A stretch of 64,000 nt of DNA from Salarchaeum sp. JOR-1 (GTDB taxonomy: Archaea; Halobacteriota; Halobacteria; Halobacteriales; Halobacteriaceae), in assembly GCF_007833275.1 (NCBI RefSeq), contig NZ_CP042241.1:1550001-1614000 (forward strand), written 5' to 3'. Each line of letters begins with the position of its first letter. The first letter of the stretch is position 1. Under the pieces are notes generated by a model. It did no database searches. It was given only the letters and a program-made list of their open reading frames with translations, and was not told the DNA's origin. Below are positions 7,565 to 20,689 of this stretch, piece after piece. The position numbers and the translations under genes were made by a program.

Positions 7565-8332
7565 TTACTGCGGCTCTACCGTTGGTAAGACGTACGTAGG
7601 GTTGACAGGGCTGTATCCAGTTTCGATCTTCACACCACAGCCATTGTTCTCCAGCATAATCCAGGTCCATTCGGCCGCCATTGCAACCGTAATTGCTACG
7701 ACAGCAGAGGCGGAAAGTGCTCCGGCGGCCAGAATTCCTCGGCTGACGAGGAGCCTTTTCAGATGCGGTCCAGTCACGCCTCCACCGAAAGCAAGAGCAC
7801 TGACATCGTTGATGAAACCGTCGCTCAGGTAAAAGTCCACCCAATACTCACCAGGTACGATAGTACCGGGGTCTGTGATGACCATATCCTGCCGGTTACA
7901 CGAAGTTGCGGATATGGATATCCCCCTATTGTCGGGTTTAGCGGAGGGAGCTGTCTTCTCACTGGATAAGAGCACGTACTGGCTGGCCCTATCGACCATC
8001 GACTTTGCCTGTCCACCCCTCATACTATCCTCAGAAGCGGCCAGCTGGCTGGCAGTCTTCACGAGACGAAGACGCCCTGCTTCGATTTCTTTGTTGAACT
8101 TTTCAATTCCCTCGCGATACATTTGGTACTCCGATTCACCAATCTCCTCTGCAGTAGTATTAAGAACAAATCGGTCGTTCTCAACCGCGATCCAGTTAGC
8201 CGCTGTCCCCGCCTGATTAGATCCTCCTTTTTCTGCGGCTGCAAGCCCGCTACCACCAATAGCGACGGCTAGTCCTGCGCCTATACCTCGTAGTACGTTT
8301 CTTCGCGTTGGGATGTTATCTTCTGACATCAT
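7565..8332 (-). CDS. Tat-exported halocin-like (bacteriocin-like) precursor
   Basis: 255 residues. It has a twin-arginine signal (PTRRNVLRGIGAG, hydrophobic stretch, likely cleavage after AAA near residue 34). A middle region contains IGESEYQMYREGIEKFN. The C-terminal domain of about 90 residues begins GEYWVDFYLSDGFINDV, continues through a Gly-rich stretch and an Ala/Val-rich hydrophobic helix, and closes with NNGCGVKIETGY. The pattern (aromatic-xLS segment, Gly/Ala helix, NGxGVxI) resembles C-terminal domains of some secreted bacteriocin-like peptides as I remember them; this is analogy, not a database hit. Mature Cys are few, unlike halocin C8. Two adjacent ATGs (8332, 8329) are possible; TATA spacing slightly favours 8329. 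It is followed by a candidate immunity gene. Confidence 0.55.
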   Translation of the reverse strand: MMSEDNIPTRRNVLRGIGAGLAVAIGGSGLAAAEKGGSNQAGTAANWIAVENDRFVLNTTAEEIGESEYQMYREGIEKFNKEIEAGRLRLVKTASQLAASEDSMRGGQAKSMVDRASQYVLLSSEKTAPSAKPDNRGISISATSCNRQDMVITDPGTIVPGEYWVDFYLSDGFINDVSALAFGGGVTGPHLKRLLVSRGILAAGALSASAVVAITVAMAAEWTWIMLENNGCGVKIETGYSPVNPTYVLPTVEPQ

Positions 8333-8352
8333 CTATGAAATTCAACCACCTA

Positions 8353-8360
8353 ATTATAAA
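8353..8360 (-). promoter_or_regulatory. TATA element of the halocin-like gene
   Basis: On the minus strand TTTATAAT is centred about 24-27 bases upstream of the tandem ATGs at 8332/8329, so the mRNA should be leaderless. Confidence 0.55.
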
Positions 8361-8494
8361 TCCCTCTATATGAATTTTTTACTTACTATCTCTAAAGTTT
8401 GCTAATTTACTTCAAGCAGGATACGGCTACATCAGGTAACTGCGTGGCTGCAGGAGTATCGGAGAGCATTCCATGAGTTCACTGTATCTACCGA

Positions 8495-9035
8495 TTAGAG
8501 TGATCGGTCGAGATTGTGAGTGAGGCAGGCGATAGTGAGCTCTCGAAACTGTTTCCACCAGTGCCGTGATCGGACAAACGCACCACACTTGCGTTTGAGC
8601 CGAGAGTTAATCGTCTCATTCTGACTACGCTGGCCATAGAGATCACCATCCAGTCGAGCATTCCACGCCTTGTGGAGCGATGAAAACTCTCTGGGTTTGC
8701 TGAGTGAGCGAACGTCCGAATTACGAGCTAATGCACGTATTTTCTGGTCGTCGTATCCCTTGTCGCCAAGCAGAATCGCTACTTTGCTGGTATTCCGCTT
8801 GATGAGCGATGGCGCAATCTTGGAGTCGTGTTTTCGTGTCTACGAGAAGTGTGATCTTCAACTGCCGAATCGTTAGCTTCGTCCGCTTCGTGTAGTGCTT
8901 CGAGGCGTAGCGAGCGACAGCTCGTCCAGCCAAGTGATACGTCTGCTCAACAAACCGGAGCAACCGCGACTTCGAGAGGGCCTGCATCCGGTTAACGTAC
9001 TGTTCGATCCTGCAACTCCCTGAAAATTTCAACAA
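8495..9035 (-). pseudogene. Decayed IS5/IS4-type transposase remnant
   Basis: Reading the minus strand, the first part contains ALSKSRLLRFVEQTYHLA, then jumps to ASKHYTKRTKLTIRQLK and LLVDTK, which in related haloarchaeal transposases are separated by roughly 100 residues. After LLVDTK near 8832 the frame changes and continues DSKIAPSLIKRNTSK, LLGDKGYDDQK and YGQRSQNETINSRLKRK to a TAA at 8495-8497. The last segment carries the YREK signature exactly (Y-2-R-3-E-6-K). The outer left end reads GGCTTTGTTGAAAT from 9039, which looks like a terminal repeat; I found no matching right end. The element has at least one internal deletion and one frameshift and is dead. Confidence 0.75.
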
Positions 9036-9039
9036 AGCC

Positions 9040-9237
9040 GACTATTTCTAAACCGAGCCGGCCAATTTGTACATGGACCTACCGTCGTATTCACACAGCG
9101 TTTCAATCGAAAAACCACGAGGGTAGCGTCCGAGGACCGAGCGGCCCGTAGGGTTCGGTGGGTCGCCGGTTCACTCGCCGTAGGCGAGGCCGACGACTGA
9201 GGGGAGCGAACGTAGTGAGCGAACCGAAGGAGGAGTG
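9040..9237. other. Non-coding stretch between IS remnant and 3' element
   Basis: No supported gene. It contains a small stem CTCGCC-GTA-GGCGAG (9175-9189) and a direct repeat GAGCGAAC (about 9204 and 9217). GC content rises again here, marking the right edge of the island. Confidence 0.4.
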
Positions 9238-9337
9238 CTTTTATCGCCAGAAAGCAGAGCTTTCTGGCTGAACGGCGGGAAATCGAAGATTTCCCGCAGT
9301 AGTGCAGGTTTTACAGAGCGCGGCCGGAGGCCGCGCC
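9238..9337 (-). repeat. Three-hairpin 3' element, copy B (after top6A)
   Basis: Read in the sense of top6A, whose stop lies at 9350, the stems come in order at 9336-9318 (8 bp, loop TCC), 9297-9275 (10 bp, loop TTC) and 9267-9247 (9 bp, loop TCT), with TAAAACCTGCA between the first and second. The plus-strand context CTTTTATCGCCAGAA...TTCTGGCTG is shared with copy C, while the stem bases differ in a paired manner. Confidence 0.65.
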
Positions 9338-9349
9338 CAGCAAAACGTG

Positions 9350-10441
9350 CTAGATGACGCCCATCGTGTTCAGGCGCTCGGGGAGGTAGGTGTCGGTGAC
9401 GAAGTCCAGGCCGCGGGAGGCGAGCGCCTGCTGTTCGGCCTTCTTGTCGATGTCGAGCTGGAGTTCGATCTGTTCGGTCCAGTACTCCGTCTGGAATCGG
9501 GGGTCTTCGAGCTCGCTCTCCAGGGCGTTCACGTCCGAGTCGCTGAGCGGGTCGGTCGGGAGGTCGTACTCCACGATGTCCTCGGGGCGGATGCCGACGA
9601 ACTGCGCGTCCGGCGTCGCGAGGTACTCGGAGAGGTGCGCGGACTTGATGGATCCATATGCTACAGACCCGAAGATGCGGTAACTCCAGGGGTCGCCGTC
9701 AGTGAACACCACGACGGGGAGGTCGAGTTCGTCGTGCAGGCGCTTCGTGAGCCGGCGGGTCGCGCGCGCCGGCTGGCCGCCGAGGTGGACGACGAGCGCG
9801 TCGTACTCGTCGTCGAACCCGTTCTCCACGAGGCGGTCGCGCATCCCGCCGGTCTCCACGCACAGCACGAACTCGGCGTCGTTGTCGAGGAACTCGATGG
9901 TGTCCGGGTCGTTCGGAATCTGGTAGCCGCCCTGGCCCACGTCCTCCTGACAGTGGATGTCGCGGTCGCCCCGCCGGGTCTGCTCGCGGAGGCGGAGCGG
10001 ACCCATCACCTTCGCGCCGGACTCCTCCGGCCGCATGTGGAAGTCCTCGCGCTTCACGCCCGAAACGATTTCGAGGTCTTCGACGAGCTTGTTCGACTCC
10101 GACTGCGTGCTGAACTGCGCCTCCTCTTCGTCCCAGGACTCGCTGAGGTAGTAGAGTTCACGCAGCGTCGACGACCGGTTCTCCTCTAGCTGCTGGGCGA
10201 GGAACTCCATCGTGTACACCGCTTTGAGGAGTTTCCGCGCGCCCCGCACGCTGTTCGCGCTGCGCGTGCTCGTGCGGTCGCCGTACACCCAGACGCCGGC
10301 GTCCTCGTCGAACACGATGTTCGACTTCGAGCGCGTCGGCACGTCCATGTGGGGGATGTCGCCGTCCGCGAACTGGTCGTAGAACTCCGCCGCCATGTCG
10401 ATGAGGCGCTCTCGCGCCTTCGCGTCAGTGATGTCGCTCAT
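9350..10441 (-). CDS. top6A: DNA topoisomerase VI subunit A
   Basis: Catalytic subunit of the type IIB topoisomerase (Spo11/TopVI-A), 363 residues. The cleavage tyrosine lies in [13 protein letters not shown] (Tyr97/Tyr98; family comparison favours the second). A Toprim domain follows: the glutamate of [10 protein letters not shown] near residue 190 and [16 protein letters not shown] near 245 with metal-binding acids. It pairs with TopVI-B to pass DNA duplexes and relax or decatenate DNA. Its ATG overlaps the top6B stop (ATGA), so the two subunits are translationally coupled. Copy B of the hairpin element follows the stop. Confidence 0.95.
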   Translation of the reverse strand: MSDITDAKARERLIDMAAEFYDQFADGDIPHMDVPTRSKSNIVFDEDAGVWVYGDRTSTRSANSVRGARKLLKAVYTMEFLAQQLEENRSSTLRELYYLSESWDEEEAQFSTQSESNKLVEDLEIVSGVKREDFHMRPEESGAKVMGPLRLREQTRRGDRDIHCQEDVGQGGYQIPNDPDTIEFLDNDAEFVLCVETGGMRDRLVENGFDDEYDALVVHLGGQPARATRRLTKRLHDELDLPVVVFTDGDPWSYRIFGSVAYGSIKSAHLSEYLATPDAQFVGIRPEDIVEYDLPTDPLSDSDVNALESELEDPRFQTEYWTEQIELQLDIDKKAEQQALASRGLDFVTDTYLPERLNTMGVI

Positions 10442-12855
10442 TGATTCACCGTGAGTTTCTCCGCCTCCATGCCGTCGACGCTCAGTTCACAGTCGGCTCC
10501 GTCGGGAACGCTCGCCGTCAACGTCGCGTCCTCGCCGCCCGACACCGTCGGCTCCCACGTCACGAAGTACTCGCCGTCCATCTCCACGACGCTCCCCGCC
10601 GAGAGGTCGGTGGGTTCGGCGTCCACGATGGCGGTCACGTCGAGGTCGGCGTTCGCGTCCGCGTGGTTCTCCACCGACACCGTCAGCGTGCCGTCCTCGA
10701 CTTCGGACTCGACGAGGACGTTGTTCATGATGCGCGCGAGCGAGTCCTCGATGACGAGGTCGTCGCGCTCGGTCATCTCGCTCACCTTCTGCGCCATCTT
10801 CGGGAGGATGTCGGCGATGACGTTCTGCTTCTCCCGGCGCTTCTGCATCGAGCGCTTCTTGTTCAGGTAGGACTTGAGGTCGCGGGCGGCCTCCCGAACC
10901 GCGAGTTCGATTTCGTCCTCGATTTCGGGGACGGACGCGAGCGCGTCCTTCGACTCGCTCGTAAATGGCACGTTCGTGGACGCGACGTGCACCAGAATCA
11001 CGCACGGCCCGCTCGGCAGGCCGCTCCCCCCGGGCTGGTCGAGCCCGTAGTTCCGCCAGCCGATCTGCTTGAGCGTCTGGGTCGTCGCGCACGCGCCGCG
11101 CTGGTAGACGAGCGGCACGCGGTTCGCGAACCGCATCAGGTCTACGGTGCCGTCCGCGGGGATGTCGCCGCCGTACGCGATACCGGCCTCGACGACGAAC
11201 GGGTCGCCGCCGTGTACGTCCGCGTCCCGCGTCGCCGCCGCGTAGAAGTCCGCATCCACCTCCTTTCGGAGGCCGGCTTCGATGAGGTCGGGCGTGATGG
11301 GCGCGAGGCAGTTCGTCGGCGGCGCGATGACGTCCACCGCGGTCATCGCGTCGAGGAGGTCGCGCGCGGCGTCCCGGTTCGACGCGACTTCGCGCGCGAG
11401 CGGCACGTCGTCTTCGACGCGCCGCATCGCGTCCCACAGCCGCTCGGTGATGTTCTCTCGCGAGGTCTCGCCGACGGTGGCGTCGTCGACGTCCTCGGTG
11501 GTCTCGGCGGCCCGAACGACGAACCGCCGGAGGTCGCCGCGGACGAGCCTGTCCCGCGGCGTCTCGTCGCCGAACTTCTCCCCGATTCGTCGCGCCAGCC
11601 CGGTAACCGTGGCGTCGTCCTTCTGGACGCTCGTCGCGTCGTCCACGAACCCGTACAGGTCGCCGTCCCGGTCTGCCGTCACGACAGTCCAGACCGCGTC
11701 CACGACGTTCTCTCGGACGGTATCGCCGAACGTCGTGCCCGTCTCTTCGCTCGCGTCCTCAGCGGCCGCCGCGACCGCGTTCTCGATGTCGGTAAAGGAG
11801 ACGCGGTCGAACTCCGCGAGTTCCTCGCTCAGCGCGTCCGCGAACGCCTCGGTGTCAGCGCCCGACTTGTTCGAAACGGCGTCCGTGACCGCGTCCCGCA
11901 GACCGCTCGCTCCGGCGGCGTCGCCGCCTCCGTCACGCGACGCCTCCGTCGTCGCGACGCTCCACGTCATCTCGCGGCCGTAGTAGCGGTCGCGGAACGC
12001 GTCCAATATCGAGTCCGCGGTCTTCGCGCCGACCCGTGTGAACTCCTCCTGCAGAAACCCCCGTAGGCTGTGCGAGTCCGTCGCGTTCAGCATCTTGATG
12101 AGCGCGCCGAGTTCCACGCCGTGCGGGTGCGGCCGGATCTCTTCGGTCTCCGCGGGGAGCGTCGCTCCCTCCGCGCGCTCGTACTTGAAGTGGCCGTTCG
12201 GCTCCCGCAGCTCCAGGCGGGCGTGCGGGTTCACGACCGCCGTGTGCTGCACGTAGTCGTGGAGCTGGCTGCGCGCACGCATGTTCGCCTCCATCTCCAG
12301 CTCGATGCGCGTCCCCTGCGAGCGCTCCCACGTCGTCTCCGCCTCGTCCTGAATCACGGGCTCGTTCGAGTCCGTGTCGATGGTGAGTTCGAAGTACTTC
12401 GCCGTCTCGCTCCCCTTCGTCCGACTCGTGATTTTCGCGGGCGTCCCGGACGTGAGCTGGCTGTAGAGAACGGCTGCGGAGATACCGATACCCTGCTGGC
12501 CGCGCGACTGCTCGCGCGCGTGAAACCGACTCCCGTAGAGGAGTTTTCCGAACACTTTCGGCACCTGTTCCTTCGTGATGCCGGGGCCGTTGTCCTCCAC
12601 GACGAGCCGATAGTAGTCCCCGGACTCCTGGATTTCGACGTAGATGTCGGGGAGGATGCCGGCCTCCTCGGTCGCGTCGAGCGCGTTGTCCACGGCCTCC
12701 TTCACGGCCGTGACCAGCCCGCGAGCGCCCGAGTCGAACCCGAGCATGTGTTTGTTCTTCTCGAAGAACTCGGCGATGGAGATCTCCCGCTGGCTCTCCG
12801 CCAGCTCCTCCGCGATGCCCTCCTCCTCGCCGAGCGTAGACTGGAAGGACGTCAT
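10438..12855 (-). CDS. top6B: DNA topoisomerase VI subunit B
   Basis: ATPase subunit of Topo VI, 805 residues. The GHKL fold is clear at the N-terminus: [17 protein letters not shown] (N-box, Mg2+ Asn), [14 protein letters not shown] and [15 protein letters not shown]. An H2TH-like region ([18 protein letters not shown]) and the transducer domain follow ([28 protein letters not shown]). It is much longer than the roughly 530-residue crenarchaeal subunit because of an acidic insert around residues 300-500 and a C-terminal beta-sandwich-like extension ending [10 protein letters not shown]. It is first in the top6BA operon and divergent from gyrBA. Confidence 0.95.
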   Translation of the reverse strand: MTSFQSTLGEEEGIAEELAESQREISIAEFFEKNKHMLGFDSGARGLVTAVKEAVDNALDATEEAGILPDIYVEIQESGDYYRLVVEDNGPGITKEQVPKVFGKLLYGSRFHAREQSRGQQGIGISAAVLYSQLTSGTPAKITSRTKGSETAKYFELTIDTDSNEPVIQDEAETTWERSQGTRIELEMEANMRARSQLHDYVQHTAVVNPHARLELREPNGHFKYERAEGATLPAETEEIRPHPHGVELGALIKMLNATDSHSLRGFLQEEFTRVGAKTADSILDAFRDRYYGREMTWSVATTEASRDGGGDAAGASGLRDAVTDAVSNKSGADTEAFADALSEELAEFDRVSFTDIENAVAAAAEDASEETGTTFGDTVRENVVDAVWTVVTADRDGDLYGFVDDATSVQKDDATVTGLARRIGEKFGDETPRDRLVRGDLRRFVVRAAETTEDVDDATVGETSRENITERLWDAMRRVEDDVPLAREVASNRDAARDLLDAMTAVDVIAPPTNCLAPITPDLIEAGLRKEVDADFYAAATRDADVHGGDPFVVEAGIAYGGDIPADGTVDLMRFANRVPLVYQRGACATTQTLKQIGWRNYGLDQPGGSGLPSGPCVILVHVASTNVPFTSESKDALASVPEIEDEIELAVREAARDLKSYLNKKRSMQKRREKQNVIADILPKMAQKVSEMTERDDLVIEDSLARIMNNVLVESEVEDGTLTVSVENHADANADLDVTAIVDAEPTDLSAGSVVEMDGEYFVTWEPTVSGGEDATLTASVPDGADCELSVDGMEAEKLTVNQ

Positions 12856-12932
12856 TCAGTGCCCGACCCTATCCCCTTCGCGGATAAAACACTCCCGGTG
12901 GCACGGTGAAAGTGAAACCGGGGCGGTGTCGA

Positions 12933-17474
<4,542 letters not shown>

Positions 17475-17518
17475 CCCCTCGGCGGTAGTTTTCGTCTTCT
17501 AAACAGTCTCGTTCCGCC

Positions 17519-17716
17519 ATGGGACTGTTCGAGAAAATAGCCGTCTACGACTTCAAACTCGGCCTGTCGATGGCCGCAGGTGGCGTCGTGTACGCCTGTT
17601 TCATGCTCGGTGGCTACTGGTGGGCCGGCGAACAGGGAATGCTGTACGGCATAGCGGTCGGCGTGCTCGTCGGACTCGCCACTGCTGTCGTGACGTGGCG
17701 ACGCCTCCCGAACTGA
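17519..17716 (+). CDS. Small two-helix membrane protein
   Basis: 65 residues. The amphipathic N-terminus MGLFEKIAVYDFKLG leads into two membrane helices (SMAAGGVVYACFMLGGYWW and MLYGIAVGVLVGLATAVVTW), ending in a basic RRLPN tail. No family is recognised. It lies 44 bases after gyrA and may be read from the same transcript. Hydrophobic organisation and coding-like third positions support it as real. Confidence 0.65.
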   Translation: MGLFEKIAVYDFKLGLSMAAGGVVYACFMLGGYWWAGEQGMLYGIAVGVLVGLATAVVTWRRLPN

Positions 17717-17761
17717 CGGGAGTCGGCGCGGAGGCGGGGCGGAAGTCACACCGAGACTCTA

Positions 17762-17893
17762 CCGCGAGCGCCGGCGGCGCTCGCGGCCTTTTTATCGCCA
17801 GAACGCACGGCGTTCTGGCTGTATAGCGAGAAGCAACGCTTCTCGCGATTAGTGGAGGTTTTTGCGGCGAGCGGTGAGCGCGAAGCGCTCACC
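17762..17893 (-). repeat. Three-hairpin 3' element, copy C (after the NDH gene)
   Basis: In the sense of the minus-strand NDH gene (stop at 17911) stems occur at 17893-17873 (9 bp, loop TTC), 17846-17826 (9 bp, loop GTT) and 17818-17798 (9 bp, loop CGT), plus an extra stem at 17786-17762 (11 bp, loop GCC). CAAAAACCTCC lies between the first and second. The fixed framing words CGCCAGAA/TTCTGGCTG and AGTGNAGGTTTT match copy B, and the stem bases co-vary. Confidence 0.65.
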
Positions 17894-17910
17894 CGAGTCG
17901 GAAAAAAGTC

Positions 17911-19080
17911 CTAGAGCGCGTCCCAGGCTTTGATGGCGCGGGTGGGACTCGTGATTTTGGCGATCCAGCGGGCGGCGGCGCCTTTCTTCAGCATCTTGGC
18001 GGAGAGGCCGTTGAAGGTGCGGACGGGGGCGTCGATGCCGTAGACGGTGACCTCGTGGGCGACGGCGGTGTCGCCGATGCTGATGAGGGTGCCTTCGTCG
18101 TGGTACGTCCAGGTTTCGAGGGGGTGGTCGTCGATGGCGTTCGCGACGTTCTTCGCCGCGACTTCGGCGGCCTGCCAGGCGGCGAGCGCGGTGGGGGGTG
18201 CGGGGTTCTCGCCGGGCTGCTCTATGATGGCGGAGTCGCCGATGGCGAACACGCGGTCGTCGCTGGTCTGGAAGTCCTGGCCGGTGTTGAGGCGGTTGTG
18301 TTCGTTCTCCAGGCTGGTGTCGTCGAGGGCGTCGCGGCCGGTGATGCCGCCGGTCCAGACGAACACGTCGTAGTCGAGGCTGTCGCGCTCGTCGAAGTGG
18401 ATTTCCTCGTCGTCCGCCGAGGTGATGGGGTCGTCGGTGAGGATGTTCACGTCGGCTTCTTCGAGGTGGTGGCGGAGCGCGCCCTGGACTTCGGCGTCCC
18501 CGGGCGGGAAGATTTCGGGGAGGGCTTCGACGAGGTAGACCTCGACGGGTGCGTTGTGTTTGTCGCGGAACTCGGCGACTTCGCCGGCGCTCTGAATGCC
18601 GGAGAGGCCCGCGCCGCCGATGACGACCGTCGCGGGGTCCTCGCGCGTCGCTTCGCGCGCGGCGTCCTTCACGCGTTCGTGGATGTCGAGCGCGTCGTCG
18701 AGGCTCTTCAGGGTGAGCGCGTTCTCAGCCATCCCCTCGATGCCGTAGTACGCGGTCTGGGAGCCGAGCGCGACGAGCACGTAATCGTACGCCACGTCGT
18801 CCGCGCCGTCGAGTTCGACGACCCGGTCGTCCGTGTCGAGGCCGGTGACTTCGGCCTGCACGAACTGCGTGCGCGGCGACTTGATGTCCGTGACGGGAAT
18901 CGTTATCTTCTCCCGGACTCCGGGGTCGCGGATGCAGCGGTGGGCCTCGTGGAGCACGAGGTGGTAGTCGGTGTCGGAGATCCAGACGATGTCGGCATCG
19001 TCCCCGAGGCGGTCTTCGAGTTCGGGGATCGCGCCGGCGCCGGCGTACCCGGCACCGAGAACAGCGACAGTCGGTGACAT
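17911..19080 (-). CDS. NAD(P)/FAD-dependent oxidoreductase, NDH-2 type
   Basis: 389-residue two-dinucleotide-binding flavoprotein. It has an N-terminal FAD site VAVLGAGYAGAGAIPEL, an NAD(P) site VVIGGAGLSGIQSAGEVAEF near residue 155, and the FAD-closing motif RVFAIGDSAII near residue 285. The C-terminal part (VYGIDAPVRTFNGLSAKML) suits membrane association, as in type II NADH:quinone dehydrogenases or sulfide:quinone reductases. The active-site Cys pair of sulfide:quinone reductases is not seen, so an NADH dehydrogenase role is preferred. It starts 38 bases after the HTH regulator gene on the same strand and is probably co-transcribed and regulated with it. Confidence 0.88.
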   Translation of the reverse strand: MSPTVAVLGAGYAGAGAIPELEDRLGDDADIVWISDTDYHLVLHEAHRCIRDPGVREKITIPVTDIKSPRTQFVQAEVTGLDTDDRVVELDGADDVAYDYVLVALGSQTAYYGIEGMAENALTLKSLDDALDIHERVKDAAREATREDPATVVIGGAGLSGIQSAGEVAEFRDKHNAPVEVYLVEALPEIFPPGDAEVQGALRHHLEEADVNILTDDPITSADDEEIHFDERDSLDYDVFVWTGGITGRDALDDTSLENEHNRLNTGQDFQTSDDRVFAIGDSAIIEQPGENPAPPTALAAWQAAEVAAKNVANAIDDHPLETWTYHDEGTLISIGDTAVAHEVTVYGIDAPVRTFNGLSAKMLKKGAAARWIAKITSPTRAIKAWDAL

Positions 19081-19118
19081 GTCGGAGACTCCGGCACCCA
19101 CCGATACAAAGCCTTTGA

Positions 19119-19652
19119 TTAGTGGTCGGGCGTCTCCGCGGGCGCTTCCATCGACTCGATTTTGAGGATGAGCACGTTGTTCGTGTCGTCGACGCCGTCG
19201 ACGACGCCTTCGATGACGAGTTTGGAGAGCGGGGTAGGACCGACGACGACGCGGTCGCCCTCGTGGAACTCGCGGAGACTGCCGCGCATGTGGATTTCCG
19301 CCCGGCAGAGGTCGGGGTGGTGAACGCTCGATAAGTCGATTTCCTGGACGTTCGCGTCCGCGACGCTCTCGCCCTCGTGCGTGACGGGGACTTCGGCCGC
19401 GCTCTCTATCTCCTGTACGTCGAGCGCGTTGTACGCGTTCGACGTCGGCTTGTAGCCGCCCTTCGGACCGGGGACGCCCTCGACGAGCTGGAGGGCTTTC
19501 AGGGACTGCATCTGGTTCCGGATGGTGCCCGCGTTCCGGTTTACCTCCTCGGCGATGGCCTCCCCCTTGATGGCTTCCTCGCGCTCCGAGTAGAGGTTCA
19601 CGAGCGCCGTCAGGATGGTTTTCTGGCTGGGTGTCAGTTCGATACTCGACAT
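19119..19652 (-). CDS. HTH transcriptional regulator (Rrf2-like, haloarchaeal)
   Basis: 177 residues. A winged-helix domain covers about residues 1-70 (LTPSQKTILTALVNLY; recognition region NAGTIRNQMQSLKALQLVEG; wing GPKGGYKPT). The C-terminal half (DLSSVHHPDLCRAEIH to LILKIESM) looks like a small beta domain. Haloarchaeal relatives are commonly annotated as Rrf2-family regulators; I see no three-Cys Fe-S cluster, only one Cys. ATG 19652 fits a TATA element 28 bases upstream. A perfect palindrome sits between that TATA and the start, suggesting autoregulation together with the downstream NDH gene. Confidence 0.8.
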   Translation of the reverse strand: MSSIELTPSQKTILTALVNLYSEREEAIKGEAIAEEVNRNAGTIRNQMQSLKALQLVEGVPGPKGGYKPTSNAYNALDVQEIESAAEVPVTHEGESVADANVQEIDLSSVHHPDLCRAEIHMRGSLREFHEGDRVVVGPTPLSKLVIEGVVDGVDDTNNVLILKIESMEAPAETPDH

Positions 19653-19653
19653 G

Positions 19654-19664
19654 GAAACTGTTTC
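19654..19664 (-). promoter_or_regulatory. Palindromic operator candidate upstream of the HTH gene
   Basis: GAAAC-T-GTTTC is a perfect 11-bp palindrome ending two bases before the HTH gene ATG and downstream of its TATA box (19677-19684). Archaeal repressors often bind between TATA and the transcription start. It probably controls this regulator and the downstream NDH gene. Confidence 0.45.
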
Positions 19665-19676
19665 GCACAGCCCGCG

Positions 19677-19684
19677 CATAAAAC
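19677..19684 (-). promoter_or_regulatory. TATA element of the HTH-NDH operon
   Basis: On the minus strand GTTTTATG is centred about 28 bases before ATG 19652, placing the transcription start at or next to the start codon. Confidence 0.5.
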
Positions 19685-19746
19685 CCGCGACCCACGTACG
19701 TCCGGAAATCGACGGGCTTTATCCGCCCGGTCGGGTGGCTTCGCGT

Positions 19747-20664
19747 ATGCAGGGAAAGCGGGTTCTCGTGACGGGTGGCGCGGGCTTCATCGGGTCGAAC
19801 CTCGCGAACCACCTCGCCGAGAACAACGACGTGGTCGCGCTCGACAACGAGTACCTCGGGACGCCCGAGAATCTCACCGACGACGTGGAGTACGTCGAGG
19901 CGGACGTGCTCGACGACGACCTCCCGACCGACGTGGACGTCGTGTTCTTCCTCGCGGCGCTCTCCAGCCGACAGATGCTCGAGGAGAACCCCCGCGAGGG
20001 CGCTCGCGTGAACATCGAGGGGTTCGTGAACACCATAGAGCAGGCGCGCGACGACGGCTGCGAGACGTTCGTCTACGCCTCCACGTCCTCCATCTACGGC
20101 AGCCAGCAGGAGCCGTGTCCCGAAGACATGGAGATCGAGGCCTCCACGGGCTACGACGCGTCGATGCTCGGCCGGGAGCGCTACGCCGAGTACTTCTCGA
20201 ACTTCCACGACCTCACGCTCGCCGGCATGCGCTTCTTCTCGGTCTATCAGGGCTACGGCGGGAACGAGGCGCACAAGGGCGAGTACGCGAACACCATCAG
20301 CCAGTTCGCGGACAAGATTGCGGACGGCGAATCCCCGGTTCTCTGGGGCGACGGCAGCCAGACCCGCGACTTCACGCACGTCCGTGACATCGTGCGCGGC
20401 CTCGAACTCGCCGCGGAGAACGAACTCGACGGCGTCTACAACCTCGGCACCGGCGACGCCTACTCGTTCAACGAGATGGTGGAGCTGATCAACGACGCGC
20501 TCGGCACGGACGTCGAACCCGAGTACGAACCCGTCCCAATCGAGAACTACGTCTACCACACGAAGGCCGACCCCTCGAAGTTCAAGCACGCCACGGGCTG
20601 GGAGCCCGAGGTCGACTTCACCGAGGGCGTGGGGCTGGTGTGCGAGCCGTACAAGAACGACTAA
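19747..20664 (+). CDS. NAD-dependent sugar epimerase/dehydratase
   Basis: 305-residue extended short-chain dehydrogenase. The NAD site is VLVTGGAGFIGSNLA at the N-terminus. A DNEYLG acidic stretch follows the second strand, and the substrate domain contains RDFTHVRDIVRGLELA and NLGTGDAYSFNEM, as in UDP-glucose 4-epimerase-like enzymes. The usual YxxxK catalytic pair is not obvious: the stretch after ASTSSIYG reads YDASMLGRERYAEY, with Arg where Lys would be expected. Substrate and even catalytic type are therefore open. A TATA (TTTATC, 19718-19723) 26 bases before ATG 19747 supports the start. Confidence 0.8.
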   Translation: MQGKRVLVTGGAGFIGSNLANHLAENNDVVALDNEYLGTPENLTDDVEYVEADVLDDDLPTDVDVVFFLAALSSRQMLEENPREGARVNIEGFVNTIEQARDDGCETFVYASTSSIYGSQQEPCPEDMEIEASTGYDASMLGRERYAEYFSNFHDLTLAGMRFFSVYQGYGGNEAHKGEYANTISQFADKIADGESPVLWGDGSQTRDFTHVRDIVRGLELAAENELDGVYNLGTGDAYSFNEMVELINDALGTDVEPEYEPVPIENYVYHTKADPSKFKHATGWEPEVDFTEGVGLVCEPYKND

Positions 20665-20678
20665 ACCCGCGCCCGGCG

Positions 20679-20684
20679 TTTTTT
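20679..20684 (+). terminator. T6 run after the epimerase gene
   Basis: Six T residues lie 14 bases after the epimerase stop and just before the arginase ATG. This may end the epimerase transcript, or be read through into the arginase gene. Confidence 0.4.
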
Positions 20685-20689
20685 GCCGT

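Noticed and set aside
9238-9337. Possible CRISPR array in the hairpin-rich region
   Set aside because: There is no repeated direct-repeat unit with regular spacers; the signals are single inverted repeats with 3-base loops.
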